A DNA stretch of 64,000 nt from Candidatus Borkfalkia avistercoris (GCA_019115995.1 DXCL01000046.1:1-64000); one strand, 5' to 3'; positions 15,871 through 25,288 are shown, counted from the first letter of the stretch. The notes: generated by a model not told the origin, from the letters alone. Numbers and translations are program-made.

Positions 15871-16009
15871 AAGCCCCCCTTATTCACTGCTTTTAGTCTA
15901 TGATTTTTTCGGCTTGTACCATGACAGAAAGAGCCGCAACGCCATAATATTTTATTTTTGCCGCCGCCCGCGGCACAACGCAAACGCCCGCTGCATGCCG
16001 AGCGATAAA

Positions 16010-16041
16010 AACGCCGCGCGGGAATTTTCCCGCGCGGCGTT
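16010..16041 (-). terminator. Strong hairpin terminator after the DtxR gene
   Basis: A perfect 15-bp stem (16010-16024 with 16027-16041) with short T runs on both sides. It ends the leftward ABC-exporter operon before the sigK region. Confidence 0.85.
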
Positions 16042-16054
16042 TTGCCGAAAACCG

Positions 16055-16432
16055 TTAATCTTCCTTTTTTTCGTTCGCATTCATAAAAGCGCGAATGCTT
16101 GCGCACGTCTCCTCGCTCAGCACGTGCTCCACGCGGCACGCGTCCGCTTCCGCGACCTTCGCGTCTACGCCGAGCAGCGTAAAAAACGCCGTAAACATTT
16201 TATGCTTTTCGTAAACCGCTTCGGCATACGCCCTGCCCGTCTCCGTAAGGTGGATATGGTTGTCTACGATGTTCACATACCCCTTCTGCGTGAGGATACG
16301 CATCGCCTTTGTTACGGCAGGCTTTGAAACACCCAACTCGCGCGCGACCTCCACGGAATGCACGTCGTCCTTGACGGCGGAAAGCCGCAGTATCGCCTCC
16401 AAATAATCTTCGCCAGATTCGTTATCGATCAT
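16055..16432 (-). CDS. DtxR/MntR-family metal-dependent regulator
   Basis: A 125-residue protein with a winged helix at about 8-65 (SGEDYLEAIL, VSKPAVTKAMRILTQKGYV) and the metal-binding/dimerisation region (about 70-120: EKHKMF, ADACRVEHVLSEE). Family members sense manganese or iron. It lacks the C-terminal SH3-like domain, so it is of the short MntR type. It overlaps the marR gene by 11 bases and is the last gene of the exporter operon; its metal and targets cannot be read from the sequence. Confidence 0.9.
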   Translation of the reverse strand: MIDNESGEDYLEAILRLSAVKDDVHSVEVARELGVSKPAVTKAMRILTQKGYVNIVDNHIHLTETGRAYAEAVYEKHKMFTAFFTLLGVDAKVAEADACRVEHVLSEETCASIRAFMNANEKKED

Positions 16433-16886
16433 CTTTTTCCTCCGGTAACATTTGTTTGCTGCAAAGGAGCTCTTCGCTATCCACCGTTTTTTTCAAAAGC
16501 CGGATAAGCTCCGTGATGTCCTGTTCTCCGATCGCGTCGATGTAAATATCGAAATAGTGCTGAATGAACGCAAATTTTTTGCTGAAATGCGCGCGACCCG
16601 CCCCGGTGAGTTCCACATACATTTTCCGACGGTCGTCGTCGGCGATCTCCATGCCGATCAGCCCTTTCTGCCTGAGCGAGCGGAGGATATTCGCTGTTCG
16701 TGCACGGCTGATATTGAGCTCTTCGCTGATCTGAGAGGGATTCACGCGCATGCCCTCGTGCCGCACGAGGTAGCCGAGCGCCGCCGTTTCCCCCTCGACG
16801 AACTCCATCAGATGCACGATGATATCCATTTTATACATGCGCCAAAGCTCGTTCATCAACGCGTTGCGCAATTCTTCTTTTTTCAT
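16422..16886 (-). CDS. MarR-family transcriptional regulator
   Basis: A MarR-type winged-helix protein (154 residues from the ATG at 16886, which has AAAGGGA upstream; an earlier ATG at 16913 overlaps the permease stop). The recognition region ISRARTANILRSLRQKGLI and the wing DDDRRKMYVELT are clear. It follows an ABC exporter ATPase and permease, so it probably represses the operon; dyads downstream of the operon promoter (20334-20400) are candidate sites. Confidence 0.9.
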   Translation of the reverse strand: MKKEELRNALMNELWRMYKMDIIVHLMEFVEGETAALGYLVRHEGMRVNPSQISEELNISRARTANILRSLRQKGLIGMEIADDDRRKMYVELTGAGRAHFSKKFAFIQHYFDIYIDAIGEQDITELIRLLKKTVDSEELLCSKQMLPEEKDDR

Positions 16887-16909
16887 AATTCTTCCCTTTG
16901 CGGCCAACC

Positions 16910-19531
16910 TCATTCGTTCGATTTCAGCGAGTCCGCCATATTGATCTTATTGAGTTTGATGAGCATAAAGGCATACACGATCGCCGCAAACGCGATGGTA
17001 AGCAGGAACGCCCACAAATAGCTCAGCCCGCCGATCGTGCGGCCGAACATCATCATAACGCTGTCCACCCTGCCCACGATGAACATGTGCAGCAGGAAGC
17101 CGAGCAACAGTCCGAGCAGCGTTCCCGCGAGCGTCAGGATCGCGCTTTCGCGGTAGATATAACCTGCGACCTCATACTTTTTATAACCGAGCACGCGCAG
17201 CGTTGCGATCTCCTTTTTGCGCTCGTCGATATTGATATTCGTAAGATTGTACAGCACGATCGCCGCGAGCGCGCCCGCACTGATGACGAGTACCGCGATC
17301 ACCAGCCCCATGGTTGAGCTGAGCGCGCGGAAAGTATCCAGCGTGTCGTCCGTAAAGGTAACGGAGGTGACCCGCCCGTCCTGCAAAAGCCGCTCCGTAG
17401 CCGCGCCCGTATCGGTAACGCCCGACTTTACGAAATAAGTGTTTTCCGTGAGCTGCGCGTCCGGTTCGAGGGCGAGGAAAGCTTCTTTGCTCATGTACGC
17501 GACGGAGCCCGTATAGTATTCGCACACCGCCGTTACGCGCACCTCGTGCACCTCGCCCGCCGCGGAAACGTAAGTGATCAGATCGCCCGCCGAGATATCG
17601 TAGACGGTGGCTATGTTTTCCGGCAGGATCAGTCCGCTCTGTTCGTTCATATTTATTATAGCAGATTTTTTCCGGGTGCGCAACTCAACGAGCGAAGCAA
17701 ATTTTCCGTACGTTTCCGGATCGGCGGCGTCTACGACGAACATTTCTATGCTTTCCCGCGAATCACCCATGAGCAGCTGCCCGTTTTCGCTGTAAAGGGA
17801 AACGCTCTCCGTGCCCTCTCCGTTCAAAAACTCGTCAAGATAGGAATTTTCCCCCTCCTCCGCGGATGGATCGTATTCTACGATGGAATCGTATTTTATG
17901 ATCTCCTTATACTGTATATCCTGCACGGCGTCCACGGAATCGCTCAACCCGAAGCCCGTAAGGATAAGCGCAGTACATCCCATTACGGAAATAATGGTGA
18001 GCACCATGTTCTTTTTATAGCGGAAAATATTGCGGATCGTCGCCTTCCATTTGAATTTGAGCCTGTTCCAGAAAAAGCCTGCCCTTTCGAGCAATATGCG
18101 CTTGCCGGGCTTCGGAGCCTTGGGCTGCATGAGCGTTGCGGGTTTCTCTTTCAGAGACGCCCCGCAGGCAAATACGGTCACTGCCGCCGTTCCCGCCAGG
18201 GCGATCGCAAAAACGGCAAGGGCAAACCAAGGACTGAACAGCAGCGAGAGCGACGGCAGATAATACATCGTGGAATACGCCCGCCAGAATATGCTCGGCA
18301 ACAGGCTGAATCCGATCAGAATGCCCGCCACGCACCCGATAAAGCTCGCAAGACAGCAATACAGCAAGTACTTCGACACGATCTTTCCGTTACCGTAGCC
18401 CAGCGCCTTAAAGGTACCGATCTGCATGCGGTCTTCCTCCACCATGCGCGTCATGGAAGTGAGCGCGACGAGCGCCGCCACCACGATAAAGAAGATGGGA
18501 AAGATGCCCGCAATATCCTCAACCTTTTCAACGTTGAGATCGTAGCTGACGTAACTCACGTTCGAACTTGCGCGGTCGAGCACATACCATTGCGCGGAAG
18601 CGGGCACGGAAACAGAGAGGCCCATTCCCGCCAGCTGCTCGTTCAGGTCTTCTATCTTCTGATTCAGAGCCCCGCTCCGCTGCGTGCCCAAAGAAGAGAA
18701 CAGATCCGCTTTTTCCAAAGCGAAAGATTTATACTTTTCCGTAAACGCCTCATATTCGTCCGAACCGGAAAGAGCCACCCAGCAATCGGTATACGCAACG
18801 TCGGTACCCAAATAATTTTTGAGCAAACCGAAAAGCGTGCCTCCGGAAAGGTCGTAAATGCCGTCCCCCGCGCCGTCCGCGCTGTCGTATGCCTGCCCGT
18901 AGACGACCGTCCCCACGACGCCCGTGCCGATAGTCGTAACTTCGCGCCCGTCGCGGAAAAAATAATCGGGCGAAGCGACGATGCCTACCACGGTATATTC
19001 CTCTATGGCGTATACGTCGCCGTACTGCTGCTGACCTCCCGACACAACGGAGATCTTATCCCCCACGGAAACATCGAGAAAATAATTGTTCGCCCGCTCC
19101 ACGACGACTTCACCCGGGGCGTCCGGAAATTCGCCCTCCAAGAGCTCAAATTTATTCAGGTAATCTCCCGCGCGCACCTTTTCAAAATCCAGCCCCACGA
19201 CGCGCCCTACCGTCTCCGTGTTCCCGACGCGCACTATCGTATCCGTTGAAACGACGGGCATTACCTTTGCGGCGATCGTATTGCCTTCACTGTCGGTCAA
19301 CGATTCTATTGCGGAAACGTCTTCGGCGGTCAACCCATACGAACCCTTTATGTCTATATCGTAGATATCAGATTCGCGATAGTATCTGTCCATCGAGCGC
19401 TTCATGTCGGGCGTGGCCTGCATCACGCCGATCAGAAAGCCTACGCCGAGCGCTACGATCGCCATGATCGCGATGAATCGGCCGAAGCCGGTCTTAAATT
19501 CCTTGGCTATGTTTTTGCTAAACTTTTTCAT
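16910..19531 (-). CDS. FtsX-like ABC transporter permease
   Basis: An 873-residue membrane protein with one N-terminal helix (about 15-35), a large extracytoplasmic region (about 40-340), three helices (about 345-460), a second external region and three C-terminal helices (about 745-860). The two FtsX domains and overall layout match MacB/LolCDE-type permeases of Firmicutes involved in peptide resistance or signalling. It pairs with the ATPase gene 36 bases upstream. The substrate is unknown. Confidence 0.9.
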   Translation of the reverse strand: MKKFSKNIAKEFKTGFGRFIAIMAIVALGVGFLIGVMQATPDMKRSMDRYYRESDIYDIDIKGSYGLTAEDVSAIESLTDSEGNTIAAKVMPVVSTDTIVRVGNTETVGRVVGLDFEKVRAGDYLNKFELLEGEFPDAPGEVVVERANNYFLDVSVGDKISVVSGGQQQYGDVYAIEEYTVVGIVASPDYFFRDGREVTTIGTGVVGTVVYGQAYDSADGAGDGIYDLSGGTLFGLLKNYLGTDVAYTDCWVALSGSDEYEAFTEKYKSFALEKADLFSSLGTQRSGALNQKIEDLNEQLAGMGLSVSVPASAQWYVLDRASSNVSYVSYDLNVEKVEDIAGIFPIFFIVVAALVALTSMTRMVEEDRMQIGTFKALGYGNGKIVSKYLLYCCLASFIGCVAGILIGFSLLPSIFWRAYSTMYYLPSLSLLFSPWFALAVFAIALAGTAAVTVFACGASLKEKPATLMQPKAPKPGKRILLERAGFFWNRLKFKWKATIRNIFRYKKNMVLTIISVMGCTALILTGFGLSDSVDAVQDIQYKEIIKYDSIVEYDPSAEEGENSYLDEFLNGEGTESVSLYSENGQLLMGDSRESIEMFVVDAADPETYGKFASLVELRTRKKSAIINMNEQSGLILPENIATVYDISAGDLITYVSAAGEVHEVRVTAVCEYYTGSVAYMSKEAFLALEPDAQLTENTYFVKSGVTDTGAATERLLQDGRVTSVTFTDDTLDTFRALSSTMGLVIAVLVISAGALAAIVLYNLTNINIDERKKEIATLRVLGYKKYEVAGYIYRESAILTLAGTLLGLLLGFLLHMFIVGRVDSVMMMFGRTIGGLSYLWAFLLTIAFAAIVYAFMLIKLNKINMADSLKSNE

Positions 19532-19567
19532 GCCGCATCTCCTTTGCCAGAAAATATGCGCAGGCCG

Positions 19568-20269
19568 TTACCATTCGATCCTGGAAACGTCTTCGGGCGT
19601 CGCAACGGTCTCCTCCGAAGATACTTTTCCGTTTTTGATGTGTATGACCCTGTCTGCCATGCGCGTGATCGCCTGGTTATGCGTGATCACTATGACCGTT
19701 TTTTTGTTTTCCCTGCACACGTCGTGCAAAAGTTTCAAAATGTTTTTGCCCGTTTCGTAATCGAGCGCGCCCGTCGGCTCGTCGCAAAGCAACAGCTTGG
19801 GATTTTTCGCAATGGCGCGCGCTATGGAAACGCGCTGCTGCTCGCCGCCCGAAAGCTGCGCGGGAAAATTGTTCATTCTCTCGGCAAGCCCTACCTGTTC
19901 GAGCGTCTTTTTCGCATCGAGCGGATCTTTGCAGATCTCGGACGCGATCTCCACGTTTTCCAGGGCCGTAAGATTCTGGATCAGATTATAAAACTGAAAA
20001 ACAAAGCCTACGTCGTACCGCCTGTACAAAGTGAGCCGCTTTTCGTTGTAAGAGCTTATCTCGGTGCCGTCAACATAGATCTCCCCGCCCGTCACGCTGT
20101 CCATTCCGCCCAACATGTTCAGCACGGTCGTCTTGCCTGCGCCGCTCGGCCCCACGATCACGCAGAATTCTCCCTCCTCAATGGTAAAATCCACGCCGTC
20201 CGACGCCTTGATCACGTTGCTTCCCATTGTGAAAAATCTCGTCACATTTTTGAATTCTACAAAGCTCAT
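19568..20269 (-). CDS. ABC transporter ATP-binding protein (MacB/LolD type)
   Basis: A 233-residue ATPase with Walker A GPSGAGKT (about 39-46), signature LSGGEQQR (about 141-148), Walker B LLLCDEP and the switch histidine (VITHN). It belongs to the MacB/LolD group that works with FtsX-like permeases, and its permease gene follows directly. GGGAGG precedes the ATG. It is the first gene of a four-gene operon that also encodes MarR and DtxR regulators. Confidence 0.95.
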   Translation of the reverse strand: MSFVEFKNVTRFFTMGSNVIKASDGVDFTIEEGEFCVIVGPSGAGKTTVLNMLGGMDSVTGGEIYVDGTEISSYNEKRLTLYRRYDVGFVFQFYNLIQNLTALENVEIASEICKDPLDAKKTLEQVGLAERMNNFPAQLSGGEQQRVSIARAIAKNPKLLLCDEPTGALDYETGKNILKLLHDVCRENKKTVIVITHNQAITRMADRVIHIKNGKVSSEETVATPEDVSRIEW

Positions 20270-20333
20270 TTTTCTGCCTCCCGTCCTTTACGCCGCTCCG
20301 CATGCCGCCCGCCGTCATGTTTTGCGGGCAGAT

Positions 20334-20400
20334 TTGTCATACCTTGTAACAGCCAATTATGACAATAGTGATAATAGTTTTTACTAATAACTATCTTGTA
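20334..20400. promoter_or_regulatory. Dyads in the leader of the ABC-exporter operon
   Basis: TTGTCATA (20334-20341) is complementary to TATGACAA (20358-20365), and a second dyad (about 20374-20396) has TAGTT and AACTA arms. Both lie between the promoter and the first gene, where a repressor such as the operon's own MarR could bind. Confidence 0.5.
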
Positions 20401-20405
20401 CTTTT

Positions 20406-20434
20406 ATTATATGCCATCAAACGAGATTTGTCAA
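20406..20434 (-). promoter_or_regulatory. Consensus promoter of the ABC-exporter operon
   Basis: TTGACA (20429-20434), exactly 17 bases, TATAAT (20406-20411) on the minus strand: a perfect match to the sigma-A consensus. The rest of the 360-base gap to 20630 is AT-rich and holds the dyads and a terminator. Confidence 0.9.
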
Positions 20435-20586
20435 TATTACGGTGTAAAAACAGTGTAAAAATTTGGCGAAATGCGATTTCTTTCTCCGTTCACAAAACGG
20501 TGCGACTGCGCTTGTTTTTTACCGCGCCCCTCTTTTGACCTTGCCCGCTCCATCGTCGCATACTATAATATACTATAATTTAAAGT

Positions 20587-20619
20587 GGAAAAAGGAGCAG
20601 TAAAAACCGCTCCTTTTCC
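20587..20619 (-). terminator. Terminator after the DUF378 gene
   Basis: GGAAAAGGAGC and GCTCCTTTTTCC form a long stem whose minus-strand 3' arm ends in TTTTTCC. Confidence 0.65.
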
Positions 20620-20629
20620 GTGCTTTGCT

Positions 20630-20863
20630 TTATACTCGCTCGTCGCGGTGATTCGTAAAACGCAGAATCCCGTTCGCAAACACGGTATAAACGATCAGCC
20701 AGATCGCTGCCGCCGCAATGACGCAGTACGTGATGATCGCCCCGACGCTCCTGTCGCCCATAAAAATGGCGGAAACGAGGTTAAAATTAAAAATCCCGTA
20801 CAGGCCCCAGTTGACCGCGCCAAGCAAAACAAGTATATAAGATACCAGATTCGCTATGATCAT
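20630..20863 (-). CDS. DUF378 family small membrane protein
   Basis: A 77-residue protein with two membrane helices (about 5-28 and 40-65) and the family's LGAVNWGLYGIFNFNLV segment. AAGGAGGTAA precedes the ATG. Function is unknown. It sits downstream of the orphan tail-fibre genes but has its own ribosome binding site and a possible promoter (CTGACG, 18 bases, TATAAA), so it is probably unrelated to them. Confidence 0.85.
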   Translation of the reverse strand: MIIANLVSYILVLLGAVNWGLYGIFNFNLVSAIFMGDRSVGAIITYCVIAAAAIWLIVYTVFANGILRFTNHRDERV

Positions 20864-20956
20864 GTGCGTTACCTCCTTCTCTTAGTCTGTGCCGGGAGCC
20901 TCGCTTTTATAATGGTGAATTTTGTCAGGCGTCAGGCGCAAAACCGCTTATTACTT

Positions 20957-21418
20957 TCACGTTCGCTTGATCCAGCTCGGCGAAGCGGGCGCTTCGCCCG
21001 TTTCGGGAGCGTTCAGCCACGCCTCGTACCATGCGGAGAGCTCCGCCCTCTGTTCTGCCGTCAGTTTATCGTACCAAAGCGTTCCGCGGTCGACAACGGA
21101 AAAACATTCCGCCGCGCGCCGGGCGCGCAGCGCGTCCGCCCGCCGCGATTCCAATTCGCTTTGCGTATACGGCACAAACACATAAATATCTTCATACTCG
21201 TTGTACGCCGCCCGCGCGGTCTGCGCGGGAACATCTACGATCCACTCCACGTCTTTCCCGCCGTTGGGATATTCCGCCTTGGTTTCCCAATGCCCGCGCT
21301 CCGCAACGGCCTCTATCGCGGCGTGGCGGGCGACCAGTAATTTATCCTCCCGCAAATAACCCAGCGAAAAATCGGGCGAAAAAATTTCCTGCTTCTTTTC
21401 CTCATCGAATATTCTCAT
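20957..21418 (-). CDS. Phage tail-fibre assembly chaperone-like protein
   Basis: A 153-residue protein starting at 21418 (GGGAGGTG upstream). The acidic and Trp/Tyr-rich C-terminal region (LTAEQRAELSAWYEAWLN, then APxSPSW) resembles phage tail-fibre assembly proteins, which end with a similar helical motif. It follows the tail-fibre gene by 14 bases, the normal order for fibre and chaperone. The family call rests on this motif and the context. Confidence 0.65.
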   Translation of the reverse strand: MRIFDEEKKQEIFSPDFSLGYLREDKLLVARHAAIEAVAERGHWETKAEYPNGGKDVEWIVDVPAQTARAAYNEYEDIYVFVPYTQSELESRRADALRARRAAECFSVVDRGTLWYDKLTAEQRAELSAWYEAWLNAPETGEAPASPSWIKRT

Positions 21419-21432
21419 ACTTGCACCTCCCT

Positions 21433-23418
21433 TTATGCAGTTCTGCGCCACATATATACCACATAATAAGGCGGCATATTGTTGTGCGCCGCTCCGCCGC
21501 CGGTATACTGCGTTGTCAGCGTATTCGCATTGTTCGTATACCAGCCGTCGTACTGGATATGATTATACCCTCCGCCCGCGTTGCCCGCTTCTATCACCGG
21601 CACGCCGTGATTGTGCGAAGGCATTTCGCTGATGCTCAGCACATGCGTTTCCTCTCCGCCCGTCGCGCCCGCGCCGTACGTTCCCTGCGCATACAAAAAC
21701 CTGTTCTGTATCTGCGTCCACGAGCCGCCGAACAGCGAAGCGGGAGAGGTGCCCTGCAAAGAAATGTAGACCGACCCGACGGGATACGTTTTATCGAGCA
21801 GTGCGGCGGCTTTTAAATAAACGGCGGCAATGTTGTCGCCGTTGCCGTCCTGCGCCGCCTTCACCGCGTTTTCGGCATTCGTCGCATTGCCCACCGACAT
21901 ACTGCCGTACGTGCCGTTTTGCCTGGCGTAGACGGAAGCGATGTTTTCCCCGTTTCCGTCCTGATCCGCCTTCGTCGCGCTGCCTACCGACAGACCGGGG
22001 TAGTTTCCCGAAACATTCGCCTTTTGACCGAGGGCCGCCTGCACCGCGGCGGATACGGGCTTGTCCGCGTCTGACGTGTTTTCCACATTGCCCAAGCCGA
22101 GGTCGGATTTTGTGACTGTCTGCGCCGAAGAACCGTTAAAGCTCTTTTCCCCGAACGTCAGCGCGTTTGCGAGTTTTTCCGCCGTACCCGCCGTCAATGC
22201 GTTTTGCGCGTTTTCGGCGTTCACGGCATTCTGCGCATTTACGGCAGTCTCTGCCCCGCCAACCGTCATATCAGGATAGCTTCCGCTTTTATGCGCGTAA
22301 TCGGAAAGATCTATGCGCGTAGACCCGATAAATTCATAAGCTGATTTCGACGGCACCCAGATATATTCGTTATACGAATCCTCCGCCGCGCCGCTCTGCG
22401 CGTTCGGGATCAGATAGAGAAACTTCGTGCTCCCGGGAACGGGAAGATCTTTCGCATCGGCATAATCGGTATTCGGCTGAATGCCGAGTTCCGCATACCG
22501 CTTTGCGAGCTGAACGCTCGCCTGCGCTTCGGCAGCGTACCCCTCTGCGGACGCCTCGGCGCTCACCGCCGCAAAACGGGCGGTCTCCGCGTCCTGCGCG
22601 GCGCATTGCGCCGACAGAGAAAAGCCCTGCGCTTCGTCTTTGAAAGCCTGCGCGGTGGCTTTATCCTCCTCTGCGGCAGAAGCAGCCGCCTGCGCCGCCG
22701 CTTCGCTTACCGAGGCCGCCTGCGCGCTCGCGCCCGCGTTTTCCGCGAAAGCCTGCGCCTGCTCGCTCGCACTGTGCGCCGCCTCGAAAGACAGCATTAC
22801 CTCCCAGTAGTCCGTCTGCAACGCCCCGTCTGCATACGGTGCGTGATCGTTGTCTGCGACCTTCGAACGCAAAAGAACGCCGTATCCTTCCCCGTCGGGC
22901 ACAAACGCGAGCTCATTCGCCCCGTATGTATAAGCGTCGCTCCACGCATAGAGCGCGCGCGACGGATAAAAGCCTCCCGCAACCTCGCCCGACAACGCGG
23001 CAATATTGGAAAGGATCTGCCCGTACACGTCTGCCGAGGGCGTTTCGGGCAACTGCGCACGCACCCCGCGCGACACGGCAAAGGTGGCTTCTCCCGAAGC
23101 GGTCACTTCTCCCTCGCTTTCCGTATAAAAGTAGAACTGCACCGCGACCGTTCCGTAACGCGCCGCGACTGCCGCAGGAACGGTATACGTCCACCCCGAC
23201 CAGACAGCGCCGCCCTCCTTCGTCGCCACCCTGCCCGCAGGTGCCATCGCCGACGGCGCCAGAGTGCTGCCGTCCGCCAGCCGAAACGCCGCCATGACCT
23301 GCGTATTGCAGGCAAAGGGCGCAAACAGCGCGATCTCGTCGGCATTGGCCGAACCTTGATGCACCGCCCCCGGCAGGCATTTTACGATCGTGCCGTCATG
23401 ATCTGCAAAAAATATCAA
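21433..23418 (-). CDS. Phage tail fibre / baseplate collar protein (orphan)
   Basis: I place the start at the TTG at 23418, nine bases after AAGGAGG, giving 661 residues. The N-terminus (about 1-140) looks like a baseplate-attachment domain, followed by an Ala-rich helical stretch (about 220-320), then fibre repeats with DLGLGNVENTSDADKPVS and YGSMSVGNAT-type units, and a C-terminal collar domain with YPVGSVYISL and the SEMPSHNHG histidine motif. Such fibres bind host surfaces. No other phage structural gene is near, so it is a remnant or a domesticated gene; a tailocin elsewhere in the genome could use it. Confidence 0.85.
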   Translation of the reverse strand: MIFFADHDGTIVKCLPGAVHQGSANADEIALFAPFACNTQVMAAFRLADGSTLAPSAMAPAGRVATKEGGAVWSGWTYTVPAAVAARYGTVAVQFYFYTESEGEVTASGEATFAVSRGVRAQLPETPSADVYGQILSNIAALSGEVAGGFYPSRALYAWSDAYTYGANELAFVPDGEGYGVLLRSKVADNDHAPYADGALQTDYWEVMLSFEAAHSASEQAQAFAENAGASAQAASVSEAAAQAAASAAEEDKATAQAFKDEAQGFSLSAQCAAQDAETARFAAVSAEASAEGYAAEAQASVQLAKRYAELGIQPNTDYADAKDLPVPGSTKFLYLIPNAQSGAAEDSYNEYIWVPSKSAYEFIGSTRIDLSDYAHKSGSYPDMTVGGAETAVNAQNAVNAENAQNALTAGTAEKLANALTFGEKSFNGSSAQTVTKSDLGLGNVENTSDADKPVSAAVQAALGQKANVSGNYPGLSVGSATKADQDGNGENIASVYARQNGTYGSMSVGNATNAENAVKAAQDGNGDNIAAVYLKAAALLDKTYPVGSVYISLQGTSPASLFGGSWTQIQNRFLYAQGTYGAGATGGEETHVLSISEMPSHNHGVPVIEAGNAGGGYNHIQYDGWYTNNANTLTTQYTGGGAAHNNMPPYYVVYMWRRTA

Positions 23419-23515
23419 TTCGATTTTCCTCCTTCTGGCGGCAAACGCCGCAAGTTCGGGGCGCGGCAAGCGCCCCGCTTTCGATTCCATTATATATCAT
23501 GCGGAGGACAAAATA

Positions 23516-23546
23516 AAGAATACCTGCCACAAAGACGCAGGTATTC
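23516..23546 (-). terminator. Terminator after the SDR gene
   Basis: AGAATACCTGC pairs with GCAGGTATTCT around a nine-base loop, followed on the minus strand by TTTATTTTG. Confidence 0.8.
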
Positions 23547-23570
23547 TCAAAAAATTGAATTTATAACGAT

Positions 23571-23588
23571 TTATGCGTGACATAGTAC
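23571..23588 (-). repeat. Copy 1 of a repeated dyad
   Basis: On the minus strand GTACTATGTCACGCATAA. The 13-bp core TATGTCACGCATA recurs at 32685 and, with one change, at 44537. Its arms are self-complementary around a five-base centre. Confidence 0.7.
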
Positions 23589-23597
23589 AGCGCAAAT

Positions 23598-24476
23598 TCA
23601 TTGTTTATACATCTTTTTGTTCAGATACAGCGATAAATTTTCAGGAAGGATCCTGCCCGCAAAAGCATAGAATTTATTTTTTTTGCCGCATTGAATTTCG
23701 CAGGGAGGCTTTTTCATCGCGATCACGTCCGCCACGAGCTTCGCCACTCCCCCCGCGTTCAGCCCGCCCTGTTCCATATTCGCGAGCGCGGCGGTCGCCT
23801 TATTTACGCGGGAGGAATAATCTTTATTGTCTTCCTCCGAATAAATTTTACGCTTGAAGGTAAAACTCGTGGAAGTTCCGCCCGGCTGTACGCTGGTAAC
23901 GCGGATATTGAAAGGCGAAAGCTCTATATCCGCGCTCTTGGCAAGCATATCGAGCGCCGCCTTCGAACTCGAATAAAATCCGTCAAAGGCGACGGGAAAG
24001 AGCCCCGCCATCGAGCTGATGAGCACGATCTTGCCGCCCCTCTTTTTCATATACGGCACAACGGCCTGCATCGCGCGGAGCGCGCCGAAATAATTTACTT
24101 CAAAAAGGTAGCGATAATCCTTCGGGTCGGCGTATTCGAGCGGAGCCGCCATGGAAAAGCCTGCGCAGTATACGAGCGCGCACAGCCTGTCCGTCTTTTC
24201 CGCGACTGACTTGATCGCCTTTTCGAGCGTCGTTCCCACAGTAACGTCCGCCGCGTAATTTTTGACCCTCTCCAACGGGCACGGCGTACGCGAAATATTC
24301 ACGACGTTATAATTGCGGCCGATCAGTTTGAGCGCCGTTTCGTAGCCGATGCCCGACGACGCCCCTATAATGAGTACCGTTTTTTTGACTTTTTCGGCGC
24401 GCACCGTCTGCTGCGCCTGCGGCGCGGCCGCCGCTTCTTGCTTTTCTTCGTTTACTTTCGGTGTTTCCATACGCAT
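23598..24476 (-). CDS. SDR-family NAD(P)-dependent oxidoreductase
   Basis: The 292-residue protein has an N-terminal Glu/Ala-rich extension (about 30 residues) before the Rossmann motif GASSGIG, then the NNAG-equivalent YCAG, the catalytic Ser (LISSMAG), Tyr and Lys (YSSSK). It is a classical short-chain dehydrogenase of unknown substrate. The open frame extends to 24797 but that part overlaps the ZIP gene in another frame, so I use the ATG at 24476; no good ribosome binding site is visible. It starts 33 bases after the ZIP gene ends. Confidence 0.88.
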   Translation of the reverse strand: MRMETPKVNEEKQEAAAAPQAQQTVRAEKVKKTVLIIGASSGIGYETALKLIGRNYNVVNISRTPCPLERVKNYAADVTVGTTLEKAIKSVAEKTDRLCALVYCAGFSMAAPLEYADPKDYRYLFEVNYFGALRAMQAVVPYMKKRGGKIVLISSMAGLFPVAFDGFYSSSKAALDMLAKSADIELSPFNIRVTSVQPGGTSTSFTFKRKIYSEEDNKDYSSRVNKATAALANMEQGGLNAGGVAKLVADVIAMKKPPCEIQCGKKNKFYAFAGRILPENLSLYLNKKMYKQ

Positions 24477-24508
24477 TGAGTTTTGCCCAAGCTCGCAAAA
24501 AATATACG

Positions 24509-25288
24509 TCACCCCAGAAAAATATCCAAAAACATCATCAGGGAAAAACCGAGCGCCGTACCGATGCTCGCCGCAAATTTGTTTTCGGAAAAACCAGACG
24601 GTATAAGCTCCGCACACACCGCGGCGATCATTGCCCCGGCCGAAAACGCGAGCGCCCACGGAAGCACGGAGGAAATGGCGGAGACCGCCAGCGCCCCGAG
24701 AACGCCCGCAGGCACCTCTGCAAACCCGGATGCCTGACCGATAAAGAACGCGCGAGGCGCCCGCATACCGTCCTTTCTGAGCGGCAAGGCAACGCACAGC
24801 CCTTCGGGAAAATTCTGTATCCCTATGCCGACCGCAAGCATGACCGCAGCCGCCAGCGCACCCGGCTCTCCCGCCGCCGAACCGAACGCGACCCCGACCG
24901 CAAACCCCTCCGGCACGTTATGCAGCGTCATCGCGGCGCACATCAGCGCACTGCCCCGTTTACCCTCTCCGCTGAACTTTTCCGTTCCGGAAAGGAAGAG
25001 ATCCGCAAGCATCACAAAGGCGCACCCCGCCAAAAAACCGACCGTAAGGACGAGCGCGGCATTTACCTTTCCTCCCTCCGCAGCGCCCTCCATTGCGGGG
25101 AGCAGGAGCGAAAAAAAGCTCGCCGCGATCATGATCCCCGCGGCAAACCCCATCGCCGCCGTCAAAAATTTTCCGCCCGATCTTCCCGAAAAAAATACAA
25201 GCGCCGCACCCGCAGCCGTCATGCCATAGGTAAACAAAGTCGCGCACAGCGCCTGCACCCAAACGGGCAGCCCCACCAAAAAATCCAA
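24509..25288 (-). CDS. ZIP family metal transporter
   Basis: ZIP proteins import zinc, iron or manganese. The protein has eight hydrophobic segments and the two metal-site motifs HNVPEG and QNFPEG in helices 4 and 5. The start is placed at the TTG at 25288, which has GGAGG upstream and gives the family's normal beginning (short lead, then VQALCATLFTYG); a longer frame to 25384 is less likely. It precedes the SDR gene. The metal cannot be told from the sequence. Confidence 0.88.
   Translation of the reverse strand: MDFLVGLPVWVQALCATLFTYGMTAAGAALVFFSGRSGGKFLTAAMGFAAGIMIAASFFSLLLPAMEGAAEGGKVNAALVLTVGFLAGCAFVMLADLFLSGTEKFSGEGKRGSALMCAAMTLHNVPEGFAVGVAFGSAAGEPGALAAAVMLAVGIGIQNFPEGLCVALPLRKDGMRAPRAFFIGQASGFAEVPAGVLGALAVSAISSVLPWALAFSAGAMIAAVCAELIPSGFSENKFAASIGTALGFSLMMFLDIFLG

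Noticed and set aside
20556-20575. CGCATACTATAATATAC as another copy of the repeated dyad
   Set aside because: It shares only CGCATA with the dyad core and lacks symmetrical arms.
20957-23418. Complete prophage
   Set aside because: No capsid, terminase, portal, integrase or lysis genes are next to the tail-fibre pair.
24477-24797. N-terminal extension of the SDR protein
   Set aside because: The extra 107 residues overlap the ZIP gene in another frame and look like a shadow translation, rich in Arg, Cys and Gly.
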